Shown piece by piece: positions 8,044-15,868 of a stretch of 64,000 nucleotides of DNA. The notes below the pieces were generated by a model, which saw only the letters and a list, made by a program, of their open reading frames with translations, made no database searches and had not been told where the DNA came from. Position numbers and translations under genes: made by a program. How positions within the stretch are numbered: position 1 is the first letter of the stretch; the number at the start of each line of letters is the position of its first letter. This DNA comes from an uncultured Oscillospiraceae bacterium (GTDB lineage: Bacteria; Bacillota; Clostridia; Oscillospirales; Ruminococcaceae), in contig UQMF01000005.1 in the NCBI GenBank assembly GCA_900542145.1, forward strand, positions 62,001 to 126,000, in the 5' to 3' direction.

Positions 8044-8535
8044 ATGACAGCTACTAACAAGAAGTTACTTGCCTTATTAAAGCAGAACGCGCGGCTTTCC
8101 AACGCGGAGCTTTCCACCATGCTCGGCATTTCCGAGCAGGAGGTCGCAGCAGGAATAAAGGAACTTGAGAGCGAGGGCATAATCATCGGCTATGCCGCTA
8201 TAGTCAACGAGGAAAAGGCTGACGACAACGCAGTCACCGCTATAATCGAGCTGAAGGTCACCCCGTTCAAGGACAGGGGATTCGACGACCTGGCGCATAC
8301 CATCATGCAGTATGAGGAAGTGGACAGCGTATTCCTGCTGTCCGGCGCAAACGACCTTTCCATCACCATAACCGGAACTAGCCTGAGAAAGGTCGCTCTG
8401 TTCGTATCCGAGCGCCTGGCTGTACTGGACGGCGTGCTTTCAACCACAACGCACTTCGTCCTTAGAAGATACAAGGAGAAGAACCACGTCTTTAACGAGG
8501 AGCACTCCGATGAAAGGAGCCTGGTTTCCCCGTGA
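8044..8535 (+). CDS. Lrp/AsnC-family transcriptional regulator
   Basis: 163 residues. The N-terminal winged helix-turn-helix (LLALLKQNARLSNAELSTMLG) is followed by an Lrp ligand-binding (RAM) domain from about residue 60. I chose the ATG at 8044, preceded by AGGAGG, over an upstream in-frame ATG at 7945 that would lie inside the PHP gene. It overlaps the aminotransferase start as GTGA. Lrp regulators commonly control the amino-acid gene beside them, so it probably regulates the aminotransferase (inference). Confidence 0.87.
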   Translation: MTATNKKLLALLKQNARLSNAELSTMLGISEQEVAAGIKELESEGIIIGYAAIVNEEKADDNAVTAIIELKVTPFKDRGFDDLAHTIMQYEEVDSVFLLSGANDLSITITGTSLRKVALFVSERLAVLDGVLSTTTHFVLRRYKEKNHVFNEEHSDERSLVSP

Positions 8536-9707
8536 TAGACTACGATAAGGTACTCCCGCAGAAGATACGGGAAATTCAGCCGTCAGGCATACGCAAATTC
8601 TTCGATATCGCTCAGCAGGTGGAGGGAGTCATCTCCCTGTCCGTCGGCGAGCCGGATTTCAAGACCCCCTGGGCTGCCAGAAAAGAAGCCATCGGCGTGC
8701 TTGAAAAGGGCAGAACGGCATATACTGCAAATGCCGGACTTATGCTGCTCCGCCAGGAAATATCCAAGTACCTGGTGAACTTCATTCATACGGAATACGA
8801 CCCGGACGGCGAGATTATCGTGACTGTGGGTGGCTCCGAGGCTCTCGACCTTGCCATGCGCGCGATGATACAGCCCGGCGACGAGGTTCTCGTTCCAGAG
8901 CCGAGTTTCGTGTGCTATTCTCCGATAATCACGGTATGCGGCGGCACTCCCGTGCCTATCGTTATGACGGAGGAGGACAAGTTCAAGCTGCGTGCGGACG
9001 CACTCCGCGAGAAGATCACGGACAGGACAAAGGCGCTGATACTGCCGTTCCCGAACAATCCTACCGGCTCCATCATGCGCCGGAATGAGCTTGAGGCAAT
9101 TGCGGAGGTACTCCGGGATACCAACATCATGGTGATCTCGGACGAGATATATTCCGAAATGACCTACGGCGGCGAGAAGCATGTTTCCATCGTCGAGATG
9201 GACGGCATGAGGGAGCGCACCATTGTCGTCAACGGGTTCTCCAAGACCTACGCCATGACTGGCTGGAGATTAGGCTACTGCGCCGGACCGAAGCCTGTTA
9301 TCAAGCAGATGCTGAAGCTGCACCAGTATTGTATCATGAGCAGCCCCACAGTCAGCCAGTACGCTGCCATCACCGCGCTGACAAAGTGCCGCGACGATGT
9401 GGACAGAATGCTGGAGGAATACGACATGCGCCGCCGCCTGGTGGTAAGGGGCTTCAACGATATGGGGCTGACCTGCTTTGAGCCGGAAGGCGCGTTCTAT
9501 GTGTTCCCGTGCATAAAATCCACGGGAATGAGCAGCAGCGAGTTCTGCGAGAAGCTTATCTACAGCAAGAAGGTTGCGGTAGTCCCCGGAAGCGCGTTCG
9601 GCGAGAGCGGCGAGGGGTATGTCCGCGTGTCCTATGCGTATTCCGTGCAGCACATCACCACTGCGCTCCAGCGCATAAAGGAATTCGTTGAGGAACTGAA
9701 AAAGTGA
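8532..9707 (+). CDS. Pyridoxal-phosphate aminotransferase, class I/II
   Basis: 391 residues, fold type I. The PLP lysine is Lys238 in NGFSKTYAMTGWRLGY. Asn176 (PNNPTG), Asp204 and Tyr207 (SDEIYSEM) are the other cofactor contacts. It most resembles the aspartate/aromatic/alanine aminotransferase group that is often paired with an Lrp regulator; the amino donor cannot be told from sequence alone. The GTG start overlaps the stop of the Lrp gene, and its own stop overlaps the GTG of ispE, so the three genes are translationally coupled. Confidence 0.9.
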   Translation: MIDYDKVLPQKIREIQPSGIRKFFDIAQQVEGVISLSVGEPDFKTPWAARKEAIGVLEKGRTAYTANAGLMLLRQEISKYLVNFIHTEYDPDGEIIVTVGGSEALDLAMRAMIQPGDEVLVPEPSFVCYSPIITVCGGTPVPIVMTEEDKFKLRADALREKITDRTKALILPFPNNPTGSIMRRNELEAIAEVLRDTNIMVISDEIYSEMTYGGEKHVSIVEMDGMRERTIVVNGFSKTYAMTGWRLGYCAGPKPVIKQMLKLHQYCIMSSPTVSQYAAITALTKCRDDVDRMLEEYDMRRRLVVRGFNDMGLTCFEPEGAFYVFPCIKSTGMSSSEFCEKLIYSKKVAVVPGSAFGESGEGYVRVSYAYSVQHITTALQRIKEFVEELKK

Positions 9708-10576
9708 ACGGAATACAGGTGATAAAGGCGGAAGCAAACGCCAAGCTTAATCTGTATCTTGATATAACCGGCAGGCGCGCCGACGGCTATCACCTGCTGG
9801 AAACAGTCATGCAGAGTATTACGCTCGCGGACGGAGTGACGGTCGTGGTCAGCGCTGGAAACGGGATTTCGCTTTCCTGCGACCGGGAGGACGTCCCGAC
9901 GGACAGCCGGAACACCGCATACCGCGCCGCAGAGTATTTTATGGAGGCGGCAGGCGTTTCCGGGACTGTATGCATTGACATTGAAAAGCATATCCCCAGC
10001 GGAGCCGGAATGGGCGGCGGCAGCGCGGACGCAGCCGCAGTCCTGAGGGCGCTGAACATGGCTTACGGCGAGCCGCTTACGGAGGACAGCCTGCTGGAGA
10101 TCGCGGCTAGGGTCGGGGCGGACGTCCCGTTCTGCCTTGTGGGCGGAACCAGGCTGTGCCGTGGTATCGGCGAGCAGATGTCGGATTTCCCGGCGCCGGA
10201 GGGCGTGTTCCTGGTGGTCAAGCCGGAATTTAGCTGTCCCACCGGGGAAGCCTACCGGAAGTACGATGGCAGTCCGCTGCCGGTGCACGGCGGTCTGGAG
10301 GGATTCCGGGCGGCGGTGCCGGGAGGTTACGCGCCGGAGATGTACAACGTGTTCCAGCGGCTGTATTCCGACGGGCGGATAGAGGATATCTGCCGCAGGC
10401 TCCGGGAAGCAGGCGCAAAGGGCGCGATACTGACCGGGAGCGGCTCGGCATGCTTCGGAGTATTCGGTTCCCGGGAGGACGCTGAGAGTGCGTCGGCGCA
10501 GTTCGCGGACTGCTTCACAGCGGTGTGCGGCGCGGCTGAGCAGGGTATTCTGATTTCAGAGAAGGAGGTACTATGA
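9704..10576 (+). CDS. ispE: 4-diphosphocytidyl-2-C-methyl-D-erythritol kinase
   Basis: 290 residues of the GHMP kinase family. AKLNLYLDITGRRADGYH at the N-terminus and the ATP-binding PSGAGMGGGSADAAA motif are typical of IspE, as is the C-terminal LTGSGSACFG. It phosphorylates CDP-methylerythritol in the MEP route to isoprenoids. The start is GTG, overlapping the aminotransferase stop, and its stop overlaps the Asp23 ATG (ATGA), so it sits inside a translationally coupled gene run. Confidence 0.95.
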   Translation: MNGIQVIKAEANAKLNLYLDITGRRADGYHLLETVMQSITLADGVTVVVSAGNGISLSCDREDVPTDSRNTAYRAAEYFMEAAGVSGTVCIDIEKHIPSGAGMGGGSADAAAVLRALNMAYGEPLTEDSLLEIAARVGADVPFCLVGGTRLCRGIGEQMSDFPAPEGVFLVVKPEFSCPTGEAYRKYDGSPLPVHGGLEGFRAAVPGGYAPEMYNVFQRLYSDGRIEDICRRLREAGAKGAILTGSGSACFGVFGSREDAESASAQFADCFTAVCGAAEQGILISEKEVL

Positions 10577-10929
10577 TAAAGGTCCAGAACAACATCGGCA
10601 CGATAATCATTTCCCAGGATTATCTGACGGCGCTCATCGGAAGCACGGTGACCGGCTGTTTCGGCGTGGTGCAGATGAACATAAGCAGCGCGAAGCAGAC
10701 GCTTATGGCGGCGCTCCCGTTCGTGAAGCGGCGCAGCTTCGAGCGTGGAATCAATGTCCGGGCAGGGAAGGACAAGCTGGTCGTAGACCTGCACATCACG
10801 GTGCTTTACGGCGTAAATGTCGGCACGGTGGTTAAGAGCATAATAAACAAGGTGAAATACGTCATGGAGGAGAGCACGGGAATTTCAGTCGAGCGTGTCA
10901 ACGTCTATGTCGATGAGATAAAAACTTAA
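10573..10929 (+). CDS. Asp23/Gls24 family protein (YloU-like)
   Basis: 118 residues of the Asp23/Gls24 family, with IIISQDYLTALIGSTVTGCFGVV at the N-terminus and the C-terminal VERVNVYVDEI segment. In Firmicutes the YloU member stands just before the FakA/YloV gene, as here. The family is associated with cell-envelope homeostasis; the biochemical role is unclear. ATG overlaps the ispE stop and follows a GGAGG-like site. Confidence 0.88.
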   Translation: MIKVQNNIGTIIISQDYLTALIGSTVTGCFGVVQMNISSAKQTLMAALPFVKRRSFERGINVRAGKDKLVVDLHITVLYGVNVGTVVKSIINKVKYVMEESTGISVERVNVYVDEIKT

Positions 10930-11023
10930 GGTCGCTTCTGAAAACTTCATGCGGGCACAATGTGCAGTGCACGCGTTTCAGAGGTCCCAACAATCACAAA
11001 TACAGGAAGGGATCGCAATACCA

Positions 11024-12667
11024 ATGATGATTACAGGAAAGCTGTTCCGGGACGCAGTCATCTCGGGCGCAAACAACATTTCCAATAACAGGCTCGCCGT
11101 GGACGAGCTGAATGTATTCCCCGTGCCCGACGGCGACACAGGAACCAATATGTCCATGACCATCGGCAACGCCCTGGCGGAGTTAAAACAGGCGTCCGAC
11201 GCCATTTCCGCCGGCGATGCCGCAAAGCTCACCGCATCCGCAATGCTGCGCGGTGCGAGAGGTAATTCCGGCGTTATTCTGTCGCTGATTTTCCGTGGGC
11301 TTTCCAAGGGACTTGCAGGGCAGTCAGAGGCTGACGCAAAGCAGCTTTCCGATGCATTCAAGATCGGCGTGGACGCTGCGTATAAATCCGTCATGAAGCC
11401 CACCGAGGGTACTATCCTCACTGTCGTAAGAGAAGCGTGGGAGAACACCAAGGATATGGCTAAGGAGGGCGGCGACGCCGCAGAATTCCTGCGTGAATTC
11501 ATCGCCGAGGGCGAAAAGAGCCTTGCCAAGACCCCTGACCTGCTCCCGGCGCTCAAGAAGGCTGGCGTTGTGGACGCCGGCGGTAAGGGACTTCTGGTTA
11601 TTCTTGAGGGTATGCTGGAGGTTATTTCCGGGGGCAGCATGATACGCTCCGAGAGTGAAACCAAGCCGGCGGCTCCGGCGGCGGTGGCTGCGGCAGGCGC
11701 TGCCGAGGAGGAGATACACTACGGCTACTGCACGGAGTTCATCGTCAACAAGAAGCAGGGCGCAAAGGACGCGACCGCGCTGCGTGCATTCCTGGAAACC
11801 ATCGGCGACTGCGTTGTCGTTGTAGATGACGATGACATAATCAAGGTGCATGTACACTCCAACCACCCCGGCAAGGCAATTGAGGAGGGACTGAAGTTCG
11901 GCGATCTTACCAAGATGAAGATCGAGAATATGCGCGAGCAGCACCACAACATCATCAAGGCGGACGAGGCAGTCCAGAAGAACCGCAAGATCCCCGTGAA
12001 GCCCGAGAAGGATTTCGGATTCGTGGCGGTAGCGGCAGGCGCAGGTATCGAGGCGCTGTTCCGGGATCTGGGAGCGGATAACGTGGTGCGCGGCGGACAG
12101 ACGATGAATCCGTCCACGGAGGATATTCTGGAGGCTATCGGACAGACTCCGGCGCATAACGTGTTCGTCCTCCCGAACAACAAGAACATCATCATGGCGG
12201 CGGAGCAGGCGGTTTCGCTTGCAGACAGGAACGTATGCGTGCTGCAGTCCCGTACTATCCCCCAGGGAATTACCGCGCTGATGAACTTTGACCCCGGCGC
12301 TGACTTCACCACCAACCGCAGCAACATGACGGAAGCCCTCGGAAGAGTGCAGAGCGGTCAGATCACCTATGCGGTGCGCGACAGTGAATACGACGGACAC
12401 AAGATCAAGCAGGGCGAGATACTCGCGATGGACAACGGCAGGATCGTGTTCACCGATAAGGACGTCACCAAGGCTCTAACCAAGCTCACCAAGCGCCTTA
12501 TCAGCGGCTCCAGCAGCTATGTTACGCTGATGTATGGCTCCGACGTCACCGACGAGGCAGCGAATGCGGCGTATGAGCAGCTGCGTGCAAGGATAAGCGA
12601 CAGCATTGAGATCAACCTTGTAAACGGCGGACAGCCGGTGTACTACTACATAATTTCTGTAGAGTGA
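11024..12667 (+). CDS. DAK2-domain fatty acid kinase (FakA/YloV-like)
   Basis: 547 residues. The N-terminal Dhak-L kinase domain carries VPDGDTGTNMSMT and GARGNSGVI, the nucleotide and metal-binding motifs. An alanine-rich linker at about 215-225 leads to a middle domain with HVHSNHPG and a C-terminal DegV-like-interacting domain. FakA phosphorylates fatty acids bound to FakB for lipid synthesis; no fakB is in this window. I chose ATG 11024 (ATG 11027 is also possible) after AGGAAGG, instead of an upstream ATG that would add 25 residues unlike the family. The stop overlaps the recG start. Gene order YloU-YloV-RecG is conserved in Firmicutes. Confidence 0.9.
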   Translation: MMITGKLFRDAVISGANNISNNRLAVDELNVFPVPDGDTGTNMSMTIGNALAELKQASDAISAGDAAKLTASAMLRGARGNSGVILSLIFRGLSKGLAGQSEADAKQLSDAFKIGVDAAYKSVMKPTEGTILTVVREAWENTKDMAKEGGDAAEFLREFIAEGEKSLAKTPDLLPALKKAGVVDAGGKGLLVILEGMLEVISGGSMIRSESETKPAAPAAVAAAGAAEEEIHYGYCTEFIVNKKQGAKDATALRAFLETIGDCVVVVDDDDIIKVHVHSNHPGKAIEEGLKFGDLTKMKIENMREQHHNIIKADEAVQKNRKIPVKPEKDFGFVAVAAGAGIEALFRDLGADNVVRGGQTMNPSTEDILEAIGQTPAHNVFVLPNNKNIIMAAEQAVSLADRNVCVLQSRTIPQGITALMNFDPGADFTTNRSNMTEALGRVQSGQITYAVRDSEYDGHKIKQGEILAMDNGRIVFTDKDVTKALTKLTKRLISGSSSYVTLMYGSDVTDEAANAAYEQLRARISDSIEINLVNGGQPVYYYIISVE

Positions 12668-14688
12668 TGGAAATAACCTATCTCAAGGGCGTAGGACCAA
12701 AACGGGCGGAGCTTTACAAGAAACTCGGCGTGGATACCGTGGAGCAGCTGATCGAGCTGTATCCCAGGGATTACGTTGATTTCACCTGCCCGAAAAAGAT
12801 AGCGGAGGTGCAGATCGGCGAGGTCTGCGCCTTCCGTGCATTTGTGAAGAGAAAGACCGCGCCTTTCAGCGAATACGCGAGAATGGCGCTGTACAAGGCG
12901 GAGCTTACGGACGGCACCGGGAACATCACCGCGGTGTTCTTCAACGCGAAATACACCTTTGCGAAGCTGGAGGAGGATCACGAGTATCTCTTCTACGGCA
13001 AGATATCCGGGGACATGGTGAGATTGCAGGTCGGCTCTCCGCTGTTCGTGGAGGTCACCCAGGGCGGACTTATGCCGAAATATCCGCTGACCGCCGGGCT
13101 TACCAACAACATGGTTTCGGCGAACGTCCGGACTGCGCTCTCGCTGGTGGAACTCCCGGAAACGCTCCCGGAGGGGTTACTGCGCCGGGTGGGACTGATC
13201 TCCCGGAAACAGGCGGTGCAGCAGATACACTTTCCGCAGTCGCGGGAGGAATACACCGCGGCGCGCCGTCGTCTGGTGTTCGAGGAGCTGCTGACCCTGA
13301 AGCTGGGATTGTCCCTGATGAAGAGCCGCGGAAGGGAGCGCTCCGGCGCGGTCATGAGGGATATCAGCATTTCGGATCTGTGGGAGCGGCTCCCGTTCCA
13401 GCCCACCGGGGCGCAGCTGAACGCCGTGTCGGACTGTATCCGGGATATGCAGCGTGAATACCCCATGAACCGGCTGGTGCAGGGCGACGTCGGCAGCGGT
13501 AAGACGCTGGTAGCCGCCGCAGCCGCGTATTTCTGCTGCCGCAACGGGTATTCCGCGCTGGTGATGGCTCCGACGGAAGTCCTCGCCCAGCAGCACCACC
13601 GTACATTTTCGGAGCTCCTGAAGCCGCTTGGCGTGAGGGTGGAGCTGCTTTCCGGCAGCATGACCGCGAAGCAGAAGGCGGAAGTCCGCGCCCGGGCGGA
13701 GAGCGGCGAAACCGGAGTTCTCATCGGGACCCAGGCGCTGATCCAGAAGTCATCTGTCGTTAAGAATGCCGGGCTGGTGATAGTTGACGAGCAGCACCGT
13801 TTCGGCGTTGCACAGCGCGCTGCGCTGGCGGAAAAGGGCGCGGCTCCGCATATTCTCGCGATGTCCGCGACGCCTATCCCACGGACGCTGGCGCTGATAG
13901 TCTACGGCGACCTGGAGGTATCCGTGCTGAACGAAATGCCCCGGGGCAGGCTCCCGGTAAAGACCTACGCGGTGGACAGCACATTCCGGCAGAGGGTGTA
14001 CAACTTCATAAAGAAGCACATCGCCGCCGGGCGGCAGGCGTACATCGTGTGCCCCCTGGTGGAGAATTCCGAGGGGAAGAGCGAGAAGGCTAGCGCCATT
14101 GAGTACTATAACGGACTGGTAAACGGCGATTTCCGGGATATCCCCACCGGGCTGCTTTACGGGAAGCTGAAGCAGTCCGAAAAGGACCGCGTGATGGCGG
14201 AGTTCAAGTCCGGAATCCTGAAACTGCTGGTATCCACCACCGTTATCGAGGTCGGGATAGACGTTCCGAACGCAGTCGTGATGCTCATCGAGGATGCGGA
14301 GCAGTTCGGACTATCACAGCTGCACCAGCTGCGCGGCCGCGTCGGACGAGGCAGCGAGCAGAGCTTCTGCATTCTCATGTCCGACAGCCGGAGCGAATAC
14401 ACGAAGGCGCGCACGGACGTTATGGTGCGCACCACGGACGGCTTCGAGATAGCCCGGGAGGACCTGCGGCTGAGGGGTCCGGGAAACTTCTTCGGCAGGG
14501 AACAGCACGGACTTCCGCCGCTCAAAGTTGCGGATATCGCAGACGATTCCGCTGTGCTTGAGGAGGTGGACAGACTCGCCGGGGAGATACTCCGGGCGGA
14601 TCCCACGCTTTCTGACGAGAAGAGCAGAATGCTTCGGAGCAATGTGGAAAGGCTGTTCGGTACAAACGGCGACTACGGCTGGAACTGA
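12667..14688 (+). CDS. recG: ATP-dependent DNA helicase RecG
   Basis: 673 residues. N-terminal wedge/OB domain (LKGVGPKRAELYKKLGV), then helicase motifs: Walker A GDVGSGKT, DEQHRFGV (DEQH box), SATPIPRT and the C-terminal QLRGRVGR motif VI. It remodels stalled replication forks and branched recombination intermediates. The ATG at 12667 overlaps the previous stop as TGATG; a GTG one codon earlier is possible. I see no clear terminator in 14689-14852, only a weak GCAG/CTGC hairpin. Confidence 0.96.
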   Translation: MEITYLKGVGPKRAELYKKLGVDTVEQLIELYPRDYVDFTCPKKIAEVQIGEVCAFRAFVKRKTAPFSEYARMALYKAELTDGTGNITAVFFNAKYTFAKLEEDHEYLFYGKISGDMVRLQVGSPLFVEVTQGGLMPKYPLTAGLTNNMVSANVRTALSLVELPETLPEGLLRRVGLISRKQAVQQIHFPQSREEYTAARRRLVFEELLTLKLGLSLMKSRGRERSGAVMRDISISDLWERLPFQPTGAQLNAVSDCIRDMQREYPMNRLVQGDVGSGKTLVAAAAAYFCCRNGYSALVMAPTEVLAQQHHRTFSELLKPLGVRVELLSGSMTAKQKAEVRARAESGETGVLIGTQALIQKSSVVKNAGLVIVDEQHRFGVAQRAALAEKGAAPHILAMSATPIPRTLALIVYGDLEVSVLNEMPRGRLPVKTYAVDSTFRQRVYNFIKKHIAAGRQAYIVCPLVENSEGKSEKASAIEYYNGLVNGDFRDIPTGLLYGKLKQSEKDRVMAEFKSGILKLLVSTTVIEVGIDVPNAVVMLIEDAEQFGLSQLHQLRGRVGRGSEQSFCILMSDSRSEYTKARTDVMVRTTDGFEIAREDLRLRGPGNFFGREQHGLPPLKVADIADDSAVLEEVDRLAGEILRADPTLSDEKSRMLRSNVERLFGTNGDYGWN

Positions 14689-14852
14689 CGATTATATATT
14701 TTGCCCGGAAAAGGCAGTTTCCAGCTGCTGTAATTTGTCGAAAACGTGAATAGTTAAATTCTGCAAGTTTACAAAAAGTTGATTTTAAAGTGGTAGAATA
14801 CTACCATAAAAGAGAATGGACGACTGTCTGAAACTTTATGGTGGTGAATATT

Positions 14853-15773
14853 ATGAAAACAGGACTGATACTTGAGGGCGGAGCCGTGAGGGGAATTTTT
14901 ACGGCAGGTGTACTCGACCGCCTGATGGAAAACGGAATATACTACCCCTATGTCGTTGGAGTTTCCGCGGGCGGCGGAAACGCAATGAGCTATGTGTCCC
15001 GGCAGATCGGGCGTACCGCAAGGCAGATAAACGCCCCGAAATCCGAGTCGTATTTCGGGCTGAAGCAGTTCATCGAGGTGCACAAGATAATCAACCTCGA
15101 CAAGATGGCGTTTGAGTATCCCTACAAGCAGTTCCCGTTTGACTTTGATACATATTTCAAGAGCGGCATTGACGTGGAATACGCCTGCACCTGCTGCGAA
15201 ACCGGCAAGGCGGAGTTCTTCTCCGAAACCAGCAATGAGCAGCGGCTGCTGACTATCGTCAAGGCGACCTGCTCGGTGCCCATGCTGTGCGACCCTGTGG
15301 AGATGGGCGGAAAGCATTATCTCGACGGCAGCATTGCGGATTCCATACCGATAGAGCATGCGCTTGAGATGGGCTGTGACAAGGTGGTTATCGTGCTCAC
15401 CAAGCCGGATTCCAGCGTTGCGCCGACGAACTACGCTAAGTTCCGCAAGGTGATAAACCACATGTACAAGGATTACCCCAACTTCGTTGAGGCGTGCATG
15501 GAGCGCGTGGAGAACTACAACAAGACTGCGGTGCTGATGGATAAGCTTCAGAAAGAGGGAAAGGCGTTCGTTATCCGTCCGCAGATCCCTACGATATCCA
15601 AGTTCGAGCAGGACAGCCGCAAGATAATGGAGCTTTACCGCCACGGATACACCCTGATGGATAAGCGCCTGATGGAGCTTGTGGACTGGAACCAGGGCAA
15701 GGAAGTCCAGCATTTCGAGCCGGTTTCCGCGCAGGTACCGGACGAGGGAGATGTGCTCCTCGCTTCCGGCTGA
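14853..15773 (+). CDS. Patatin-like phospholipase
   Basis: 306 residues of the patatin fold. The oxyanion hole is GGAVRG near the start, the nucleophile serine is in GVSAGG, and the catalytic aspartate is in LDGSIADSIP. It is expected to hydrolyse acyl ester bonds in lipids. No signal peptide is seen, so it acts inside the cell. I chose the ATG after GGTGGTG; another ATG five codons upstream gives an extension without clear benefit. It stands alone, followed by its own terminator. Confidence 0.88.
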   Translation: MKTGLILEGGAVRGIFTAGVLDRLMENGIYYPYVVGVSAGGGNAMSYVSRQIGRTARQINAPKSESYFGLKQFIEVHKIINLDKMAFEYPYKQFPFDFDTYFKSGIDVEYACTCCETGKAEFFSETSNEQRLLTIVKATCSVPMLCDPVEMGGKHYLDGSIADSIPIEHALEMGCDKVVIVLTKPDSSVAPTNYAKFRKVINHMYKDYPNFVEACMERVENYNKTAVLMDKLQKEGKAFVIRPQIPTISKFEQDSRKIMELYRHGYTLMDKRLMELVDWNQGKEVQHFEPVSAQVPDEGDVLLASG

Positions 15774-15785
15774 TAATACAAACAG

Positions 15786-15813
15786 AGGTGGGAATGTGAG
15801 TTCCCACCTTTTT
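15786..15813 (+). terminator. Terminator of the patatin gene
   Basis: AGGTGGGAA (15786-15794) pairs with TTCCCACCT (15801-15809), followed by a T run. Confidence 0.85.
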
Positions 15814-15823
15814 AGCTGCATAA

Positions 15824-15857
15824 AAATATCCGCGGAAACTCCCGTCCGCGGATATTT
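15824..15857 (-). terminator. Terminator of the c-di-GMP signalling gene
   Basis: AAATATCCGCGG (15824-15835) and CCGCGGATATTT (15846-15857) form a 12-bp stem. On the minus strand it is followed by T-rich sequence just beyond the stop codon. Confidence 0.8.
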
Positions 15858-15868
15858 GTTTATTGTGT

